A stretch of DNA of 64,000 nt from JAZGGS01 sp963764825 (GTDB taxonomy: Bacteria; Bacteroidota; Ignavibacteria; Ignavibacteriales; Ignavibacteriaceae). The DNA is taken from positions 186,001 through 250,000 of the forward strand of contig CAVXUA010000016.1 of assembly GCA_963764825.1 (NCBI GenBank), in the 5' to 3' direction. Below the pieces are notes generated by a model, which did no database searches, was not told the origin of the DNA, and was given only the letters and a program-made list of their open reading frames with translations. A program made the position numbers and the translations under genes. Below, piece by piece: positions 31,130 through 41,320 of the stretch (the first letter of the stretch is position 1; every line of letters starts with the position of its first letter).

Positions 31130-32332
31130 TCATAAATTCTTTTGGATATGTTTTAAGTTATGCCCAAAATTCATTTGTTCTTCCATACTGCACGACCAAA
31201 CCAACTGACCATTCCATACAGTAATATCAGGACAACCATCACACATATTTTGTCTGCCATCCTCAAAAAAATCCACGGGTTGAATTATCATTACAGATTG
31301 GTAATGTAATCGCTTGAAAATATTTAAAGGATTTTTATAAAACTTAAAAAATGTTTTTCTTAATTTTTTATCAAACGCGCCCATCAACAAGCATCAACTT
31401 GCCTTTTCTTGTATCTTTTGGTTTTGCATAGGCAAGGTATTTATTGTAGAGCAGGTGGTTAAACATCTGCACTGTTTCAATTCCTTTCCTTCCCATATAA
31501 CCATAAATTTTCTTCTTTGTGCCAAGTCTTCCGGTTAACAGCCATTTAAAGGAATCAGGTTTTTCGGAGCCGTTTAAGATAAGCGCACGGATCAAACTCA
31601 GGATTTTCAGTTCTTAAAAGTTCAACTATTTCAGGAGCTTTAATATCCGTCCTGCTGGGAGGATCATCATTATAAACCAATTCACTCATATCAATTTTTT
31701 TTGGTCCAAGATAAAAATCAACTGTTTCATTATTAACTGCACGGTAAAGAATAAATACCATTACATGAACTATATCAATATGTTCCTGTGCCCATTTAAC
31801 CATTGCAGGTATATACTTCATCGTATCTTCATACACAGTTGAATTAAAAGCACACGAAATATTTCCCGCTTCAGCCAGCATGTTTGCGTAATGTAATCTT
31901 AATTCATTCAGTTCAACTTCATTTTTATTTTTCCATTCGGTCTTCCTTGCTTGCTATCTACATGAAATGTAAAACCAAATACTCCTGCTTTTTTCAATTC
32001 AACTAAAAGTTCTTTTGTTAAAGCCAATCCGTTAGTATTAAGAATCGGCTTCATTCCTCTTTTCTTAACTTCCTTTACAATTTCAATTATATCTGGGTGC
32101 GTTAAGCGGATCTCCTCCTGCAATCGATACTCCATCTGCTTTTCTTAATTTTACAAATACATCAAGTTCTTCTATAACCTGCTCTAAGGATTTATGCCCT
32201 TCTTTTTCATTTAAGCGGTAACATCCTTCGCAATAAGAGATTACATTTAGATGTAGGTTCAAGCCACGAAATTGAATTATCGGTAAGATTCCATGGCAGC
32301 CTGTAATAATCGAGATGATTTAGATCAGTCAT
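31130..32332 (-). CDS. Radical SAM protein with C-terminal Cys-rich region
   Basis: About 395 residues, starting MTDLNHLDYYRLPWNLTDN with GAGGG upstream. After a frame correction near 32230 the radical SAM motif reads KCNLYCEGCYRLNEKEGHKS. Then come GVSIAGGDPLTHPDI, corresponding to the GGEP SAM-binding strand, and PILNTNGLALT. The C-terminal end has DGRQNMCDGCPDITVWNGQL, a possible extra cluster or zinc site. Further frame changes lie near 32130, 31900, 31575 and 31385. I cannot assign the substrate; a tetrapyrrole- or lipid-linked role is known for distant relatives but would be a guess. Confidence 0.75.
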
Positions 32333-33019
32333 TTTCCCTCCTAATTTGTTTAAGATTTAATTAAGGGAATCATTTTTATATTCTATTTGAATAAATATTA
32401 GGTTCAAATGTAGATTTTATTCTTTTCTAAATCAACACATCTCGTTCAATAGATTGCTAATTAGAAACTATTATGAATTATAAACAGTAAACAGATTATA
32501 TTCATTTTGATATTCAGATCTAATAATAAACGAAATTGAGAATAAAATATTGGTTGGTGAATCTCCTGTAAGATTAAATAGTTAGTGGTGCTGTTAGAGT
32601 AAAGCATTTGCACATCTTATTCGCTTCCTTCTTATTATGATGAAGAGAGTAATTGAATACTGCTTCATTTTTATTTACATTTTATTAATTATGCTGAAAA
32701 GAATAAAGAGTAAATGATTGTTGAGATTAGTGCTGAATTACATTAGTTTGAATATGAAAATACGAAAACCCCTATTTCTGCATAACAACAATACTGGCTG
32801 GGGAATGCTTTGATTTGGCGGAAAAGCGTAGCCGGAGATGATTTTATATATACGGCTAATTATATATTATTTGACTAATAATAAGAGAAATTAAAATTTT
32901 AACAAAAGTAATATTACTACTTTAAAGTTATGATATTACTAATTAATAAACGGTTAATATTGCAACTTTAAAGCAGTTTAAGCCCAGGTTATATAGCTAA
33001 TTATAAAAACAAAGGTTGT
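32333..33019. other. Gene-free A+T-rich region
   Basis: About 690 bases without a convincing ORF on either strand. It must contain the promoter of the radical SAM gene. GTTATAT at 32988-32994, 26 bases before the next start codon, has the same sequence and position as the right-hand box of the attC-like hairpin at 36025-36095, but I found no matching left-hand box here. Confidence 0.35.
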
Positions 33020-33809
33020 ATGAAAAATATTTTTAAATACATACTGACATTTACAATAACTTTTTTTTCAAGCTGTGATATTCTTGATTCTGATGGTTCA
33101 TTAATATCTCCCTTAGATAGCAAAGTTAATTTCAAAGTTATAGAGTCATTTGATAATTACGAGTCTGTTTCAATCCCTCAAATATTTATTGAACTTCAAA
33201 CAGAAAAAATATATGGTTGTTACAATTATAGAATTAAAACAGATTATAAAGTAAATGATAGAAGTATAGAAGTAGATATTATCGGCATTGATAAATCTCG
33301 TTCATGTGCAACAGCTTTAGGTCCAGCAAAGGATCGTATTAAACTTGGCCAATTGACAGGTGTTTATGGAATCAAAATGTCCTATAATAATTTTGATGAT
33401 AAGTATAATTTGCTAATATCCGATTCGTTAATAATTCTTGATGGTAGAGAAACTTCTAATACAAAACCTTTAATTCATTTTGTATATAGATATCCTAAAA
33501 ATTCATTTGCATATTTATGTGGCACAAATCTTTCTGATTCATCAGTTTGTTCTAATTTTATAGATACTTTAAAAAGTGTAATAAATTTAACTTGAATTTA
33601 ATTTTTCTGAGATTGCTGAAATACCATATCCTACATCAAGCCAAGGTCATCAATACGATGCAGATGCAAGATATTTTTATTATGAAAATGAAAATGAATT
33701 TAATCGAATTGAAGATGTGATGAAAAGCTATAAACAAAATCATTCATTCAATGCTGGAATAACCATAATTAATTGGATGAATAAAAAAGTTCGTAGTTGG
33801 TTATTATAA
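33020..33809 (+). CDS. Putative lipoprotein, unrecognised
   Basis: About 262 residues after repairing a frame change near 33595. The signal peptide MKNIFKYILTFTITFFSSC ends in a lipobox-like FSSC, so the mature protein should be anchored through Cys19. The rest is beta-rich and contains a few further Cys. The second frame adds EFNFSEIAEIPYPTSSQGHQ to the end LL. No family is recognised. An attC-like hairpin begins six bases after its stop, which would make it a gene-cassette-like unit. Confidence 0.6.
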
Positions 33810-33814
33810 AAGCC

Positions 33815-33904
33815 ATATAACCAGCAACTCAAAGCAACCGCCATTATTATTTGGCGATTTTTAGATTTGGTGAGATGGTAACTCGTTAGAGTTTGTTGTT
33901 ATAG
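33815..33904 (+). repeat. attC-like hairpin 1
   Basis: A 90-base imperfect palindrome. Outer boxes ATATAAC and GTTATAG pair at six of seven positions; symmetric four-base spacers follow; inner boxes AACTC and GAGTT pair perfectly; an apical CGCCA / TGGCG stem closes the structure. This outer box, spacer, inner box, variable centre layout is the geometry of integron attC sites. Confidence 0.45.
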
Positions 33905-34235
33905 TGTGATTAGCTAACAAAGTTGAAAAATAAATTTGGGTGCACTAAAAATGCTTGCATTACTTTTCTTGGCAGCGCTTTAGTTGCATTGCCGTTATAT
34001 TGCTAATATTTCAAACCAGTAAATGGTTAACTTTAATTCGCAACAAGGTATGTGAAGAGCGTCCGGTTCTTTGGGATTTTGCAGGTTTATCAAATGAAAC
34101 AGTTTATGAACAGAGCCCGGTAATATAATTTGATTTCTTCATATTCAGTAGAAAAATCCGTATTTCTCTTGAAAATATTGTTTAATTCTATTATAACCTT
34201 AATGCGATCCCAGGTAATTAATAAAAAGGATTGAT
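33905..34235. other. Gap before the ABC exporter genes
   Basis: About 330 bases with no supported ORF. A GTTATAT near 33999 resembles an attC box without a partner. The sequence must contain the promoter for the exporter genes, whose coding frame begins at 34236. Confidence 0.35.
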
Positions 34236-35135
34236 ATGTATGCCATAGAAACAGATAAACTAACCAAGTACTATGGTAAGGACAGGGGGATAATCGATCT
34301 TAATCTGAAGATAAATGAAGGTGAGATCTTTGGATTTATTGGTCCCAATGGATCAGGAAAGACTACCACGATTCGTCTTTTTCTTAGTTTATTATTTCCG
34401 ACGAGTGGTAGCGGGAAGATTTTTCATTATGATATCGTAAAGGACGGTCCAAGAATTAAAAAAATTGTTGGTTTTATACCAACAGAAGTGAATTACTATG
34501 AGAACATGACCGTTAAGGAACTTATAGAATATTCTGCCCGCTTTTACAAGATTTCACTGGATCATCGTTTTAATCAGTTAGTTGATGCTCTGGATCTCGA
34601 TCTGTCCCGAAAAATTGATGATTTATCCATGGGCAATAAAAAGAAAGTAGCGGTCGTCCAAAGTTTGATTCATAATCCCCGATTGCTTATCCTGGATGAG
34701 CCTACCAGTGGATTGGATCCGCTTATACAAAATCATTTTTTTGATATTCTCAATGAACAGAATGAAAAGGGCACAACCATCTTTTTTTCTTCACATGTTC
34801 TTAGTGATGTCGAGAAGTTTTGTCATAGAGTAGCCTTTATTAAAGATGGAAGGATTGTTAATGAAGATGACATTAATTCTCTAAAAGAAAAACTTTTAAG
34901 TCGGATTACATACCGACTTAAGGAAGGGAAAGATGACATCACATTACAAACACCGGGTGTTATTTCAGTAGAAAAAAATAAAAATAGCACCTCCTTTCTC
35001 TATAAAGGGGAAATATCAATATTATTAAAAGAACTTTCCCAGATGCCAGTTGAAAAAATTACCATTACTGAACCGGATTTAGAGGAAGTCTTTATGCATT
35101 ACTATGAAAGTGATTCTCGAGAAGGGGATAACTAG
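34236..35135 (+). CDS. ABC transporter ATP-binding protein
   Basis: Nucleotide-binding subunit of an ABC-2 type exporter, 299 residues and in frame. The Walker A GPNGSGKTTTIRLFLSLL, a Q-loop near VGFIPTEVNYYENM, the signature LSMGNKKKVAVVQSL, the Walker B LLILDEPTSGLDP and H-loop FSSHVLSDVEKF are in order. The C-terminal 80 residues form the regulatory domain common in drug or antibiotic exporters. Its TAG stop abuts the ATG of the permease. The substrate is unknown; the layout recalls peptide-antibiotic or drug efflux pairs. Confidence 0.85.
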   Translation: MYAIETDKLTKYYGKDRGIIDLNLKINEGEIFGFIGPNGSGKTTTIRLFLSLLFPTSGSGKIFHYDIVKDGPRIKKIVGFIPTEVNYYENMTVKELIEYSARFYKISLDHRFNQLVDALDLDLSRKIDDLSMGNKKKVAVVQSLIHNPRLLILDEPTSGLDPLIQNHFFDILNEQNEKGTTIFFSSHVLSDVEKFCHRVAFIKDGRIVNEDDINSLKEKLLSRITYRLKEGKDDITLQTPGVISVEKNKNSTSFLYKGEISILLKELSQMPVEKITITEPDLEEVFMHYYESDSREGDN

Positions 35136-35942
35136 ATGAATTTAAATTTATTTTTGAAAGAACTTAAAAATAATTTAAAGGGAACTGTTATAACGAGTCT
35201 TGTGGTTGTGTTATACATTGCTTTTTCTTTTCTCATATATGCATCGATGAAGGAAAATATATCAAAGGTTACAGATTTTTATTACATAATGCCGGAATCA
35301 TTTCAGGTGGCTTTTAATTTTCACATTAACCAATGGGATAATGTGTTAGGGTACTATGTTACTTATTTTGTTTATTATATTCCTATTATTACCGGATGCT
35401 ATTCTATTATTCTAGGTACGAAGCTATTATCTAAAGAAGAACAGAATAAAACAGCTGAATTTTTATTATCCCGTCCGCTATCAAGAAATCAAATTATTTC
35501 CAGCAAACTCCTTACTTTTTTTATTCATATACTTGGCATTAATCTGCTGGCATTTGTTACGGGTGTATTTGGCTGCGGATTCGTTTCAGATTGGGAATTT
35601 AATTTAAAATCTCTAACAATCCTGCACACTTATGGCTTGCTGATATGTTTGTTATTTGGAATATTGGGCTTTTTTATAACAGTAATTATGAAGCGTGCTA
35701 AAGCCATTACAGGAATTGGAATAGGGATCGTCCTGGGTACATACTTCTTTGATGTAATGATTCGGGTATTTGGCGAGGTTCAGTTCCTCCTTTACCTTAC
35801 TCCTTTTAAATACATCAATCTTGAAGCACACTCTCCGGATTATGGCTTTGATGCCTGGCGATTGATATATTTTTTCGGGATTTCTAGTTTACTGATTATT
35901 TTAAGTTATGTGTTTTACAGAAGAAAGGATATTCTGGTTTGA
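35136..35942 (+). CDS. ABC-2 type permease
   Basis: Membrane partner of the preceding ATPase, 268 residues with about six hydrophobic segments. The region KTAEFLLSRPLSRNQIISSKL is the cytoplasmic coupling segment seen in ABC-2 permeases. The two genes form a compact pair with no gap and no frame changes, unlike most of their neighbours. An attC-like hairpin follows 82 bases after the stop. Confidence 0.8.
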   Translation: MNLNLFLKELKNNLKGTVITSLVVVLYIAFSFLIYASMKENISKVTDFYYIMPESFQVAFNFHINQWDNVLGYYVTYFVYYIPIITGCYSIILGTKLLSKEEQNKTAEFLLSRPLSRNQIISSKLLTFFIHILGINLLAFVTGVFGCGFVSDWEFNLKSLTILHTYGLLICLLFGILGFFITVIMKRAKAITGIGIGIVLGTYFFDVMIRVFGEVQFLLYLTPFKYINLEAHSPDYGFDAWRLIYFFGISSLLIILSYVFYRRKDILV

Positions 35943-36024
35943 TGATCATAATCTATACGTTATTGGTAATCCTTAATAAATAATACATTGGCAAGTTTAC
36001 TTGCAAAGGATTCGTTAAGGAGCA

Positions 36025-36095
36025 ATATAACATGTGCCTCAAGCCGAAAGCCCGCCATAGACGGGTAAACCGAGTTAAGCACAAAACCGTTATAT
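36025..36095 (+). repeat. attC-like hairpin 2
   Basis: Outer boxes ATATAAC and GTTATAT are a perfect 7-bp inverted repeat. Inside, TGTGC pairs with GCACA, and a GCCCG / CGGGT stem closes the apex. The spacers are unequal (one and five bases), which is less regular than in typical attC sites. The next gene starts 19 bases after the right box, as in integron cassettes. Confidence 0.45.
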
Positions 36096-36113
36096 GGCTG
36101 AAAGGATAGGATA

Positions 36114-37118
36114 GTGACTATGTATTTAAAATTTTGTATCGTGATGGTTATATTTTCTCAGACATTATTCACTTTGTGTCATGCACAAGAAAACACAAGG
36201 GATCAATCTGATTTTCCGGTGCTAGAAGGTCCTTACCTGGGGCAGAAGCTGCCGGGGAAAACAGCCCAACAATTTGCAGTCAATGTCTTCAACTCCAAAT
36301 ACCATGGATTCCACAGTAATATTATTTTTTCACCAGACGGTAAAGAGGCTTATTGGCAATTGAATAAAGGTTATGGCAGCAGGTTACAGGGGATATTTGA
36401 ATCAAGGTGTGAAAATGGAATTTGGACAAAACCAAAGGTTGCATTTTTTTCGACTTTAGTTGAGGGCGGCATGGATGACTCTCCTTTTATTTCCCCTGAT
36501 GGCAATAAGTTCTTTTTTCTCTCATATCGTCCGATAGAAAAAGGCAATACACTGCAAAAGTGCAACATCTGGATGATGAATAAAACCGAAGAAGACTGGT
36601 CAAATCCAAAACCATTACCACCAATAGTGAATTCTCTAAAAGGGATCCATTGGATGCTGTCTACTGATTTACATGGCAACCTATATTTCGGCACATGGAA
36701 ACCGCGAGAAGACGGGAATACAACAGGTGATATTTATTGCTCTAAGTATGAAAACGGGCAATACACCAAACCGGAAAACCTTAACTCCGAGATCAACGTT
36801 TCGGGATATAATTATAGCCCGTTCATTGCCCCTGACGGCAGCTATTTGACTTATAGTAGAAGGGAACCTTCAAAACCTATAAAACTATTTGTCTGCTTTC
36901 GGAAAAGTGATGGTAGATGAACTAAGCCCAGAGATTTAAGTAATATCATCGGATTGGATGGTATAAATACAGATATACTACAAGGTGATTGTCCGTTAGT
37001 AACATTAGATGGTAAATATCTTTTTTTTCGGGATGATTTAAACGGAAGTTTAAGGCCATACTGGATGGAAGGCGGATTTATCGAAGAACTGGGGAAAACT
37101 GTCTTGAATGCAAGATAG
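36114..37118 (+). CDS. Exported PD40/WD40-like beta-propeller protein
   Basis: About 335 residues with a signal peptide (YLKFCIVMVIFSQTLFTLC, then HAQ). Four PD40-type repeats are visible: IIFSPDGKEAYWQ, PFISPDGNKFFFLSYRP, PFIAPDGSYLTYSRREP and PLVTLDGKYLFFRD. A frame change near 36920 divides the last repeat from the rest. The start is GTG at 36114 or the ATG two codons later. Such proteins are common in Bacteroidota; the function is unknown. Confidence 0.75.
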
Positions 37119-37216
37119 TGATATTTATAAATTATAAAAAAAGAATATAAAATTTAAGTATATTCAAAAACAACTTCGTTATACTAAATAAAAAAATATA
37201 AATGTTATAAACATTA

Positions 37217-37710
37217 ATGGAGGTCATTATCTCAACAGAAACAAATAAATATTTATATTCAGGTGCTTACGCAATGGTGCAGCTGCACGAAAAACATTTG
37301 CGATCATTTTTGAAAACCTGGAAGAGAGCAAAACAAATTAACATAAAACTTCCTGAAACAGAAGATAAAGATTATGAATCACTTGAAACATTGCTTCGCC
37401 ACGTTTTTCGTGCTGCAAGAGGATATATGACCTGGATGTGTGATAAATTAGAATTACCTGATCCTAAAATTGGTCCCAACCCAAAGCCGAGGAAATAGAA
37501 GAAGCTGCAGATACTTATCTTGAACACTTAATTGAAAAATGGAGTGATCCGTTGAAAGATGTTCCAGCAGAAAAATTTGAAGATAAACTTTATACTGCCC
37601 GCTGGGGAGTTGATTACTGCATAGATGCAATGATGGAGCACGCAGTAATGCATCCAATTCGCCACGAATTCCAACTTAAAAATTTGATTGAGAAGCAATC
37701 AGGATATTAA
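37217..37710 (+). CDS. DinB family protein
   Basis: Four-helix-bundle protein of about 164 residues in the DinB/YfiT superfamily, whose members bind a divalent metal through three His. Visible features are LLRHVFRAARGYMTWM in the first half and CIDAMMEHAVMHPIRHEFQL in the last helix, where EHAVMHPIRH supplies the paired His. A frame change near 37495 divides it. The substrate is unknown; some relatives are thiol-dependent transferases. Confidence 0.7.
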
Positions 37711-37897
37711 GATTAAATAAAACTTTACTATTTGCTATCCAGTATAATTTATTGGTTGTAAAACTCCATTTACTTTTGATATAAATTCCTACCTAAATTT
37801 CTGAAGTTAAGGTTTTATTTCTATTTTGAAATTGTATAAATGGAATGTTTTTTGAAGATATTTTGTGTATTTACATTAGAGTAAATATAAAATTAAT

Positions 37898-39396
37898 TTG
37901 AAATTAAAATTTACCCTATTATTGAATAATTCTGTTAAAATTACCTTATTTTTTGTTTCATTTTAGCAGCAATGTTTCCTGTTGAGAATCTTTACTCAAA
38001 TTCATCCGGGAATGAAGATGGTTCAGTTTCTAAAACCGGCAATTACGGAAATATAATTATTACTACCTGGGCAGATGATAGAAATGCTGCTTTTTCATTT
38101 TCATTTGATGACGGGTTTATTTCACAATATGAAAATGTTCGCGGAATACTAAACCAATATGATTTTAATGGTACGTTTTATATTCTTCCACCGTTTTTAA
38201 CAGACACTTTGCCGGGAATATGGCGCTACGGAACCTGGCAAATGTTTGAAGAGATGAGCAATGAAGGTCACGAATTAGGATCACATACTTTAAATCATGA
38301 TCACACTTTCTCAATTACTGTTGGAGATACTTTAACTCCCGGTACTATGCACTACGAAATGTACCACTCAAGAAAAATGATAAATGAAAGAATTGCGGAC
38401 TATAAATGTATAACATTTGCGTATCCTTATGCAGTTCATAATGGATTGGTAGATTCTTTAGCAAGCATTTATTATGAATCTGCAAGAGCGATCGGGGATT
38501 TTCCAAATCCCTATGAAATAATCGGAAAAGATTGGTATCACTCTTTCTTCATACCAGATAGAATTTGATTTGCCGAGGAATTCACCTGATGATGATCTTG
38601 ATGAACTGAATGCTTTTGTTGATTGGATAGGCAATTCAATTACAAATGGAGAGTGGGGAATTCATTTAGCTCACGAAGTCGTTCCTTTCAGCGAAATTAA
38701 TGCTCTTTTAAGTGAAGGTGCACATCATCCAATAAGTAATGAATGGCTAAGTTCGCTTTGCAGTTGGTTGGATACGAAGAGAAGCAATAAGGAGATTTGG
38801 ATAGAAACAATTGTAAATATTACAAAGTATGTTAAAGAACGAGAAAGTTTTTACTTTAATGTACTTTCACAAAATAATGAATCAATCGAAATTGAAGTAG
38901 GGGATAATCTTATTGATGAAATTTATGATTATCCGCTTACCGCTTATATAAACGTTCCACCACATTGGGATTATGTGCTTCTTGAGCAGGGCGGCAGAAC
39001 GGATGTGCTGGAATCATTTTATAATGGATACTTCTACGGTTGTAATGGGTAGAGTAATTCCGGATGGAGGAATCGTAACTATTAGTAGATTCGATCCGAA
39101 TTATATTGCAGAAAATGAATCTGGACAACCTGATGATTTTGTGTTATTCCAAAATTATCCAAATCCGTTTAATCCTATCACCAAAATTGGTTTCAATATA
39201 TCTGAATATGGGATTTGTATCGTTGAAAGTTTATGATGTTTTGGGAAATGAAATTGCAATGCTTATTAATGAAGAAAAACCTTCTGGCGAATATAATGTA
39301 ATCTTTGATGCATCTTCATTAACATCGGGAATTTATATTTACACACTCCAATCGGGCAGTAATTTTACTTCAAAGAAAATGATGTTTCTCAAATAA
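37898..39396 (+). CDS. Secreted polysaccharide deacetylase with type IX sorting domain
   Basis: NodB-homology enzyme that would remove acetyl groups from a polysaccharide outside the cell. FSFSFDDGFISQYENV contains the catalytic Asp-Asp pair, HELGSHTLNHDHTFS the metal-binding HxxxH motif, and FAYPYAV the RxxFxYPY-like strand. The C-terminal domain has FVLFQNYPNPFNPITKIGF and ends SKKMMFLK. The signal peptide lies in another frame (ITLFFVSFLAAM after correction near 37965). More breaks lie near 38568, 39045 and 39215. Repaired length is about 500 residues. The start (TTG) is tentative. Confidence 0.8.
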
Positions 39397-39433
39397 TATT
39401 TTCCCCCATTAAACTTTTTTTGATAGAATAAAA

Positions 39434-39459
39434 AATCCCCTCACTTGAGGGGATTACTT
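39434..39459. terminator. Bidirectional terminator
   Basis: AATCCCCTCA and TGAGGGGATT form a 10-bp palindromic stem flanked by A-run and T-rich sequence. It lies between the convergent deacetylase and SnoaL-like genes. Confidence 0.85.
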
Positions 39460-39490
39460 TTTAATAATTGATAAGATCAATTGAAGTTAG

Positions 39491-40025
39491 CTAATCATCA
39501 TCGTCCTCTTCTTCATCTTTATACTTAAGTACTAGTTCATATCCCATCTGTTTATATATATACAATTGATTATAATAAACCCATTCTTCTACATATTTTC
39601 CACCCTCTATTTTTACAATACCAACTCCATTAAACTCTACTTTTTTGCCTGTTGCTGGCATGTTCTCATTTAAAGGTCCGTCATTTGTTCCTGTTGCAGT
39701 CCAAAGCACAGCAAATCCATCTTCAAATTTCATAGGTTCACCAAAGGTAACTTCAAAATCCGGGTAAGCATTGTAAACCCACTTAACAAATTCTTTTACT
39801 TCCTCAGGTCCATTTGAATCGCCTATATCAGCATTATGTCTAACACAATTATCAGTATATAGAGTGCTGACAAGCTCTATATCCCCACCTTTCCATAGAT
39901 CTGTAGTACCATCCCTCAAACTCTGAATTTCTGCATCAGTATATGTTCTCTCTTCCTGCACTGTACAGCTGGTTGAGAATAAGTAAAGCTATTCCTAAAA
40001 TAAGAATGCCGATTAGATTTTTCAT
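39491..40025 (-). CDS. SnoaL-like (ester cyclase family) lipoprotein
   Basis: About 177 residues. The N-terminus MKNLIGILILGIALLI, in another frame, joins near 39970 to a lipobox STSC. The SnoaL/NTF2-like domain follows: LVSTLYTDNCVRHNADIG, EVKEFVKWVYNAYPDFEVTF, then the later strand VEEWVYYNQL. It ends in an acidic DEEEDDDD tail. AGGAGG stands six bases before the start, an ideal ribosome-binding site. Members act on small molecules, but no substrate can be inferred. Confidence 0.7.
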
Positions 40026-40394
40026 AGCAAGCCTCCTATTATTAAATAATATTTAATTATGAACGAGGTTGCTTCTCATAGAATAAGAGAAGTATAGTAG
40101 AAGTTTTTTAAGACAGTGATTAGAGAAGAAAAATACAAGACAACAATATTATGGGCAGTAACTTATTATTGTTAAATAAAAGTACATTTCCCATTATGAA
40201 TTGCAAGAAGGATACAAATATTAATGGGAGAATTTATAAAACTTCTTCTGACGAATTATAATTACAGGATTCTATCATCTATTGCTAAATGATTTATACT
40301 TGTTAATAATAAGATCTTTTGGTGAAGACAAAAAAAAGACCGCCATATAGACGGTCTTCTTAGCTTTCCCTCACCTACAGTAATTGTAGGTTAA
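40026..40394. other. Gap with a minus-strand terminator
   Basis: About 370 bases between two minus-strand genes. Besides the terminator at 40336-40358 and a small CTTCTC / GAGAAG hairpin near 40070, I see no gene. Confidence 0.4.
40336..40358 (-). terminator. Rho-independent terminator for the 37-residue membrane peptide gene
   Basis: AAGACCG / CGGTCTT form a 7-bp stem; on the minus strand it is followed by a run of T. It lies about 40 bases after the stop of the small ORF, which supports that ORF being transcribed as a unit. Confidence 0.75.
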
Positions 40395-40508
40395 TTAATT
40401 TGTTAAATCATGCATCTCCGATTTTGACTTTTGAATGCCTATCAGAGATGATACCACAAAAACTACTAGACCAAGAACAATTAAACCAATAAATAAATAG
40501 AGTACCAT
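40395..40508 (-). CDS. Small single-pass membrane protein (37 residues)
   Basis: The ORF encodes MVLYLFIGLIVLGLVVFVV followed by a short hydrophilic tail SSLIGIQKSKSEMHDLTN. It is one transmembrane helix with a cytoplasmic tail. GAGGGA stands four bases before the ATG, and a rho-independent terminator follows. This promoter-RBS-ORF-terminator unit is good evidence for a real small protein of unknown function. Confidence 0.6.
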   Translation of the reverse strand: MVLYLFIGLIVLGLVVFVVSSLIGIQKSKSEMHDLTN

Positions 40509-40724
40509 AACATCCCTCAATTGTTTTTAATTTATAGTATTCAATCACTATGCCAATAAACAAAAAGGTGAAAATGTTTATTTTTTTAAGAATTGCTAAC
40601 TTATTTTTACTATATCTGTATTTATTTATTGTATCTAAATGAAACTTAATAATGGTTGTTGTTTCAAAACTAAATACTCTTAACAACCTAAATTATATAC
40701 AATTAAGTTTTAGAACATCCTTCA

Positions 40725-41207
40725 CTAAAGTGTATCAGTAGCTTCTAGTACTTCAAAAATTAAAACTCTATGCTGAATAAGTATTTCTACATACCTGTTT
40801 TCATCTAAATAAAAATTCAAACTATACTGCTCGTGAGTGGGAGTGAATATCTCGTTAGGCATAACTTTTAACATTTCTGTTTCCTCACCATACTGCCTGA
40901 ATATTTTCCAAAGTATTTTAAAAACTTTACCAACACCACTTTGTAACGAAGTGCCCCAATCTTTCTGGATTTTCACAACGCGTTTATTTCTGAAATTAAT
41001 AATTCCAACGGGTTTTTCACTTCCTTTATGAGAGAGAAATATGTTGCCGTTTTCATCCTCTAACTCCATGTATATACTGTAATCAATCATATTTACGATC
41101 GTTTCTTTATCCATACCAAGTTCAATATCCAGTCCTGCCATATGCATAGATTGCTGTTGTGCAAAAGAAAATCCGGTAACTAATAAAAAGAAAAAAATTA
41201 ATTTCAT
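40725..41207 (-). CDS. Exported protein of unknown function
   Basis: 160 residues, in frame, with a clear signal peptide (MKLIFFFLLVTGFSFA, cleavage before QQQ). The mature part is mixed alpha/beta, with a repeated pattern IVNMIDYSIYME and NFYLDENRYVEILIQ. No known family is recognised. It stands alone between short gaps. Confidence 0.55.
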   Translation of the reverse strand: MKLIFFFLLVTGFSFAQQQSMHMAGLDIELGMDKETIVNMIDYSIYMELEDENGNIFLSHKGSEKPVGIINFRNKRVVKIQKDWGTSLQSGVGKVFKILWKIFRQYGEETEMLKVMPNEIFTPTHEQYSLNFYLDENRYVEILIQHRVLIFEVLEATDTL

Positions 41208-41320
41208 TTTAACTCCAGTTTAATAATTTTTACTATTTACATTATTATAAAAATCTTTAATAACCATGGTAATATTACTTAATTAAAGCGCTACATTACT
41301 AACAATTTAGAAGATGAAAA

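Noticed and set aside
33905..34000. Third attC-like site between GCTAAC (33912) and GTTATAT (33999)
   Set aside because: The outer boxes are not complementary and the inner stems are weak.
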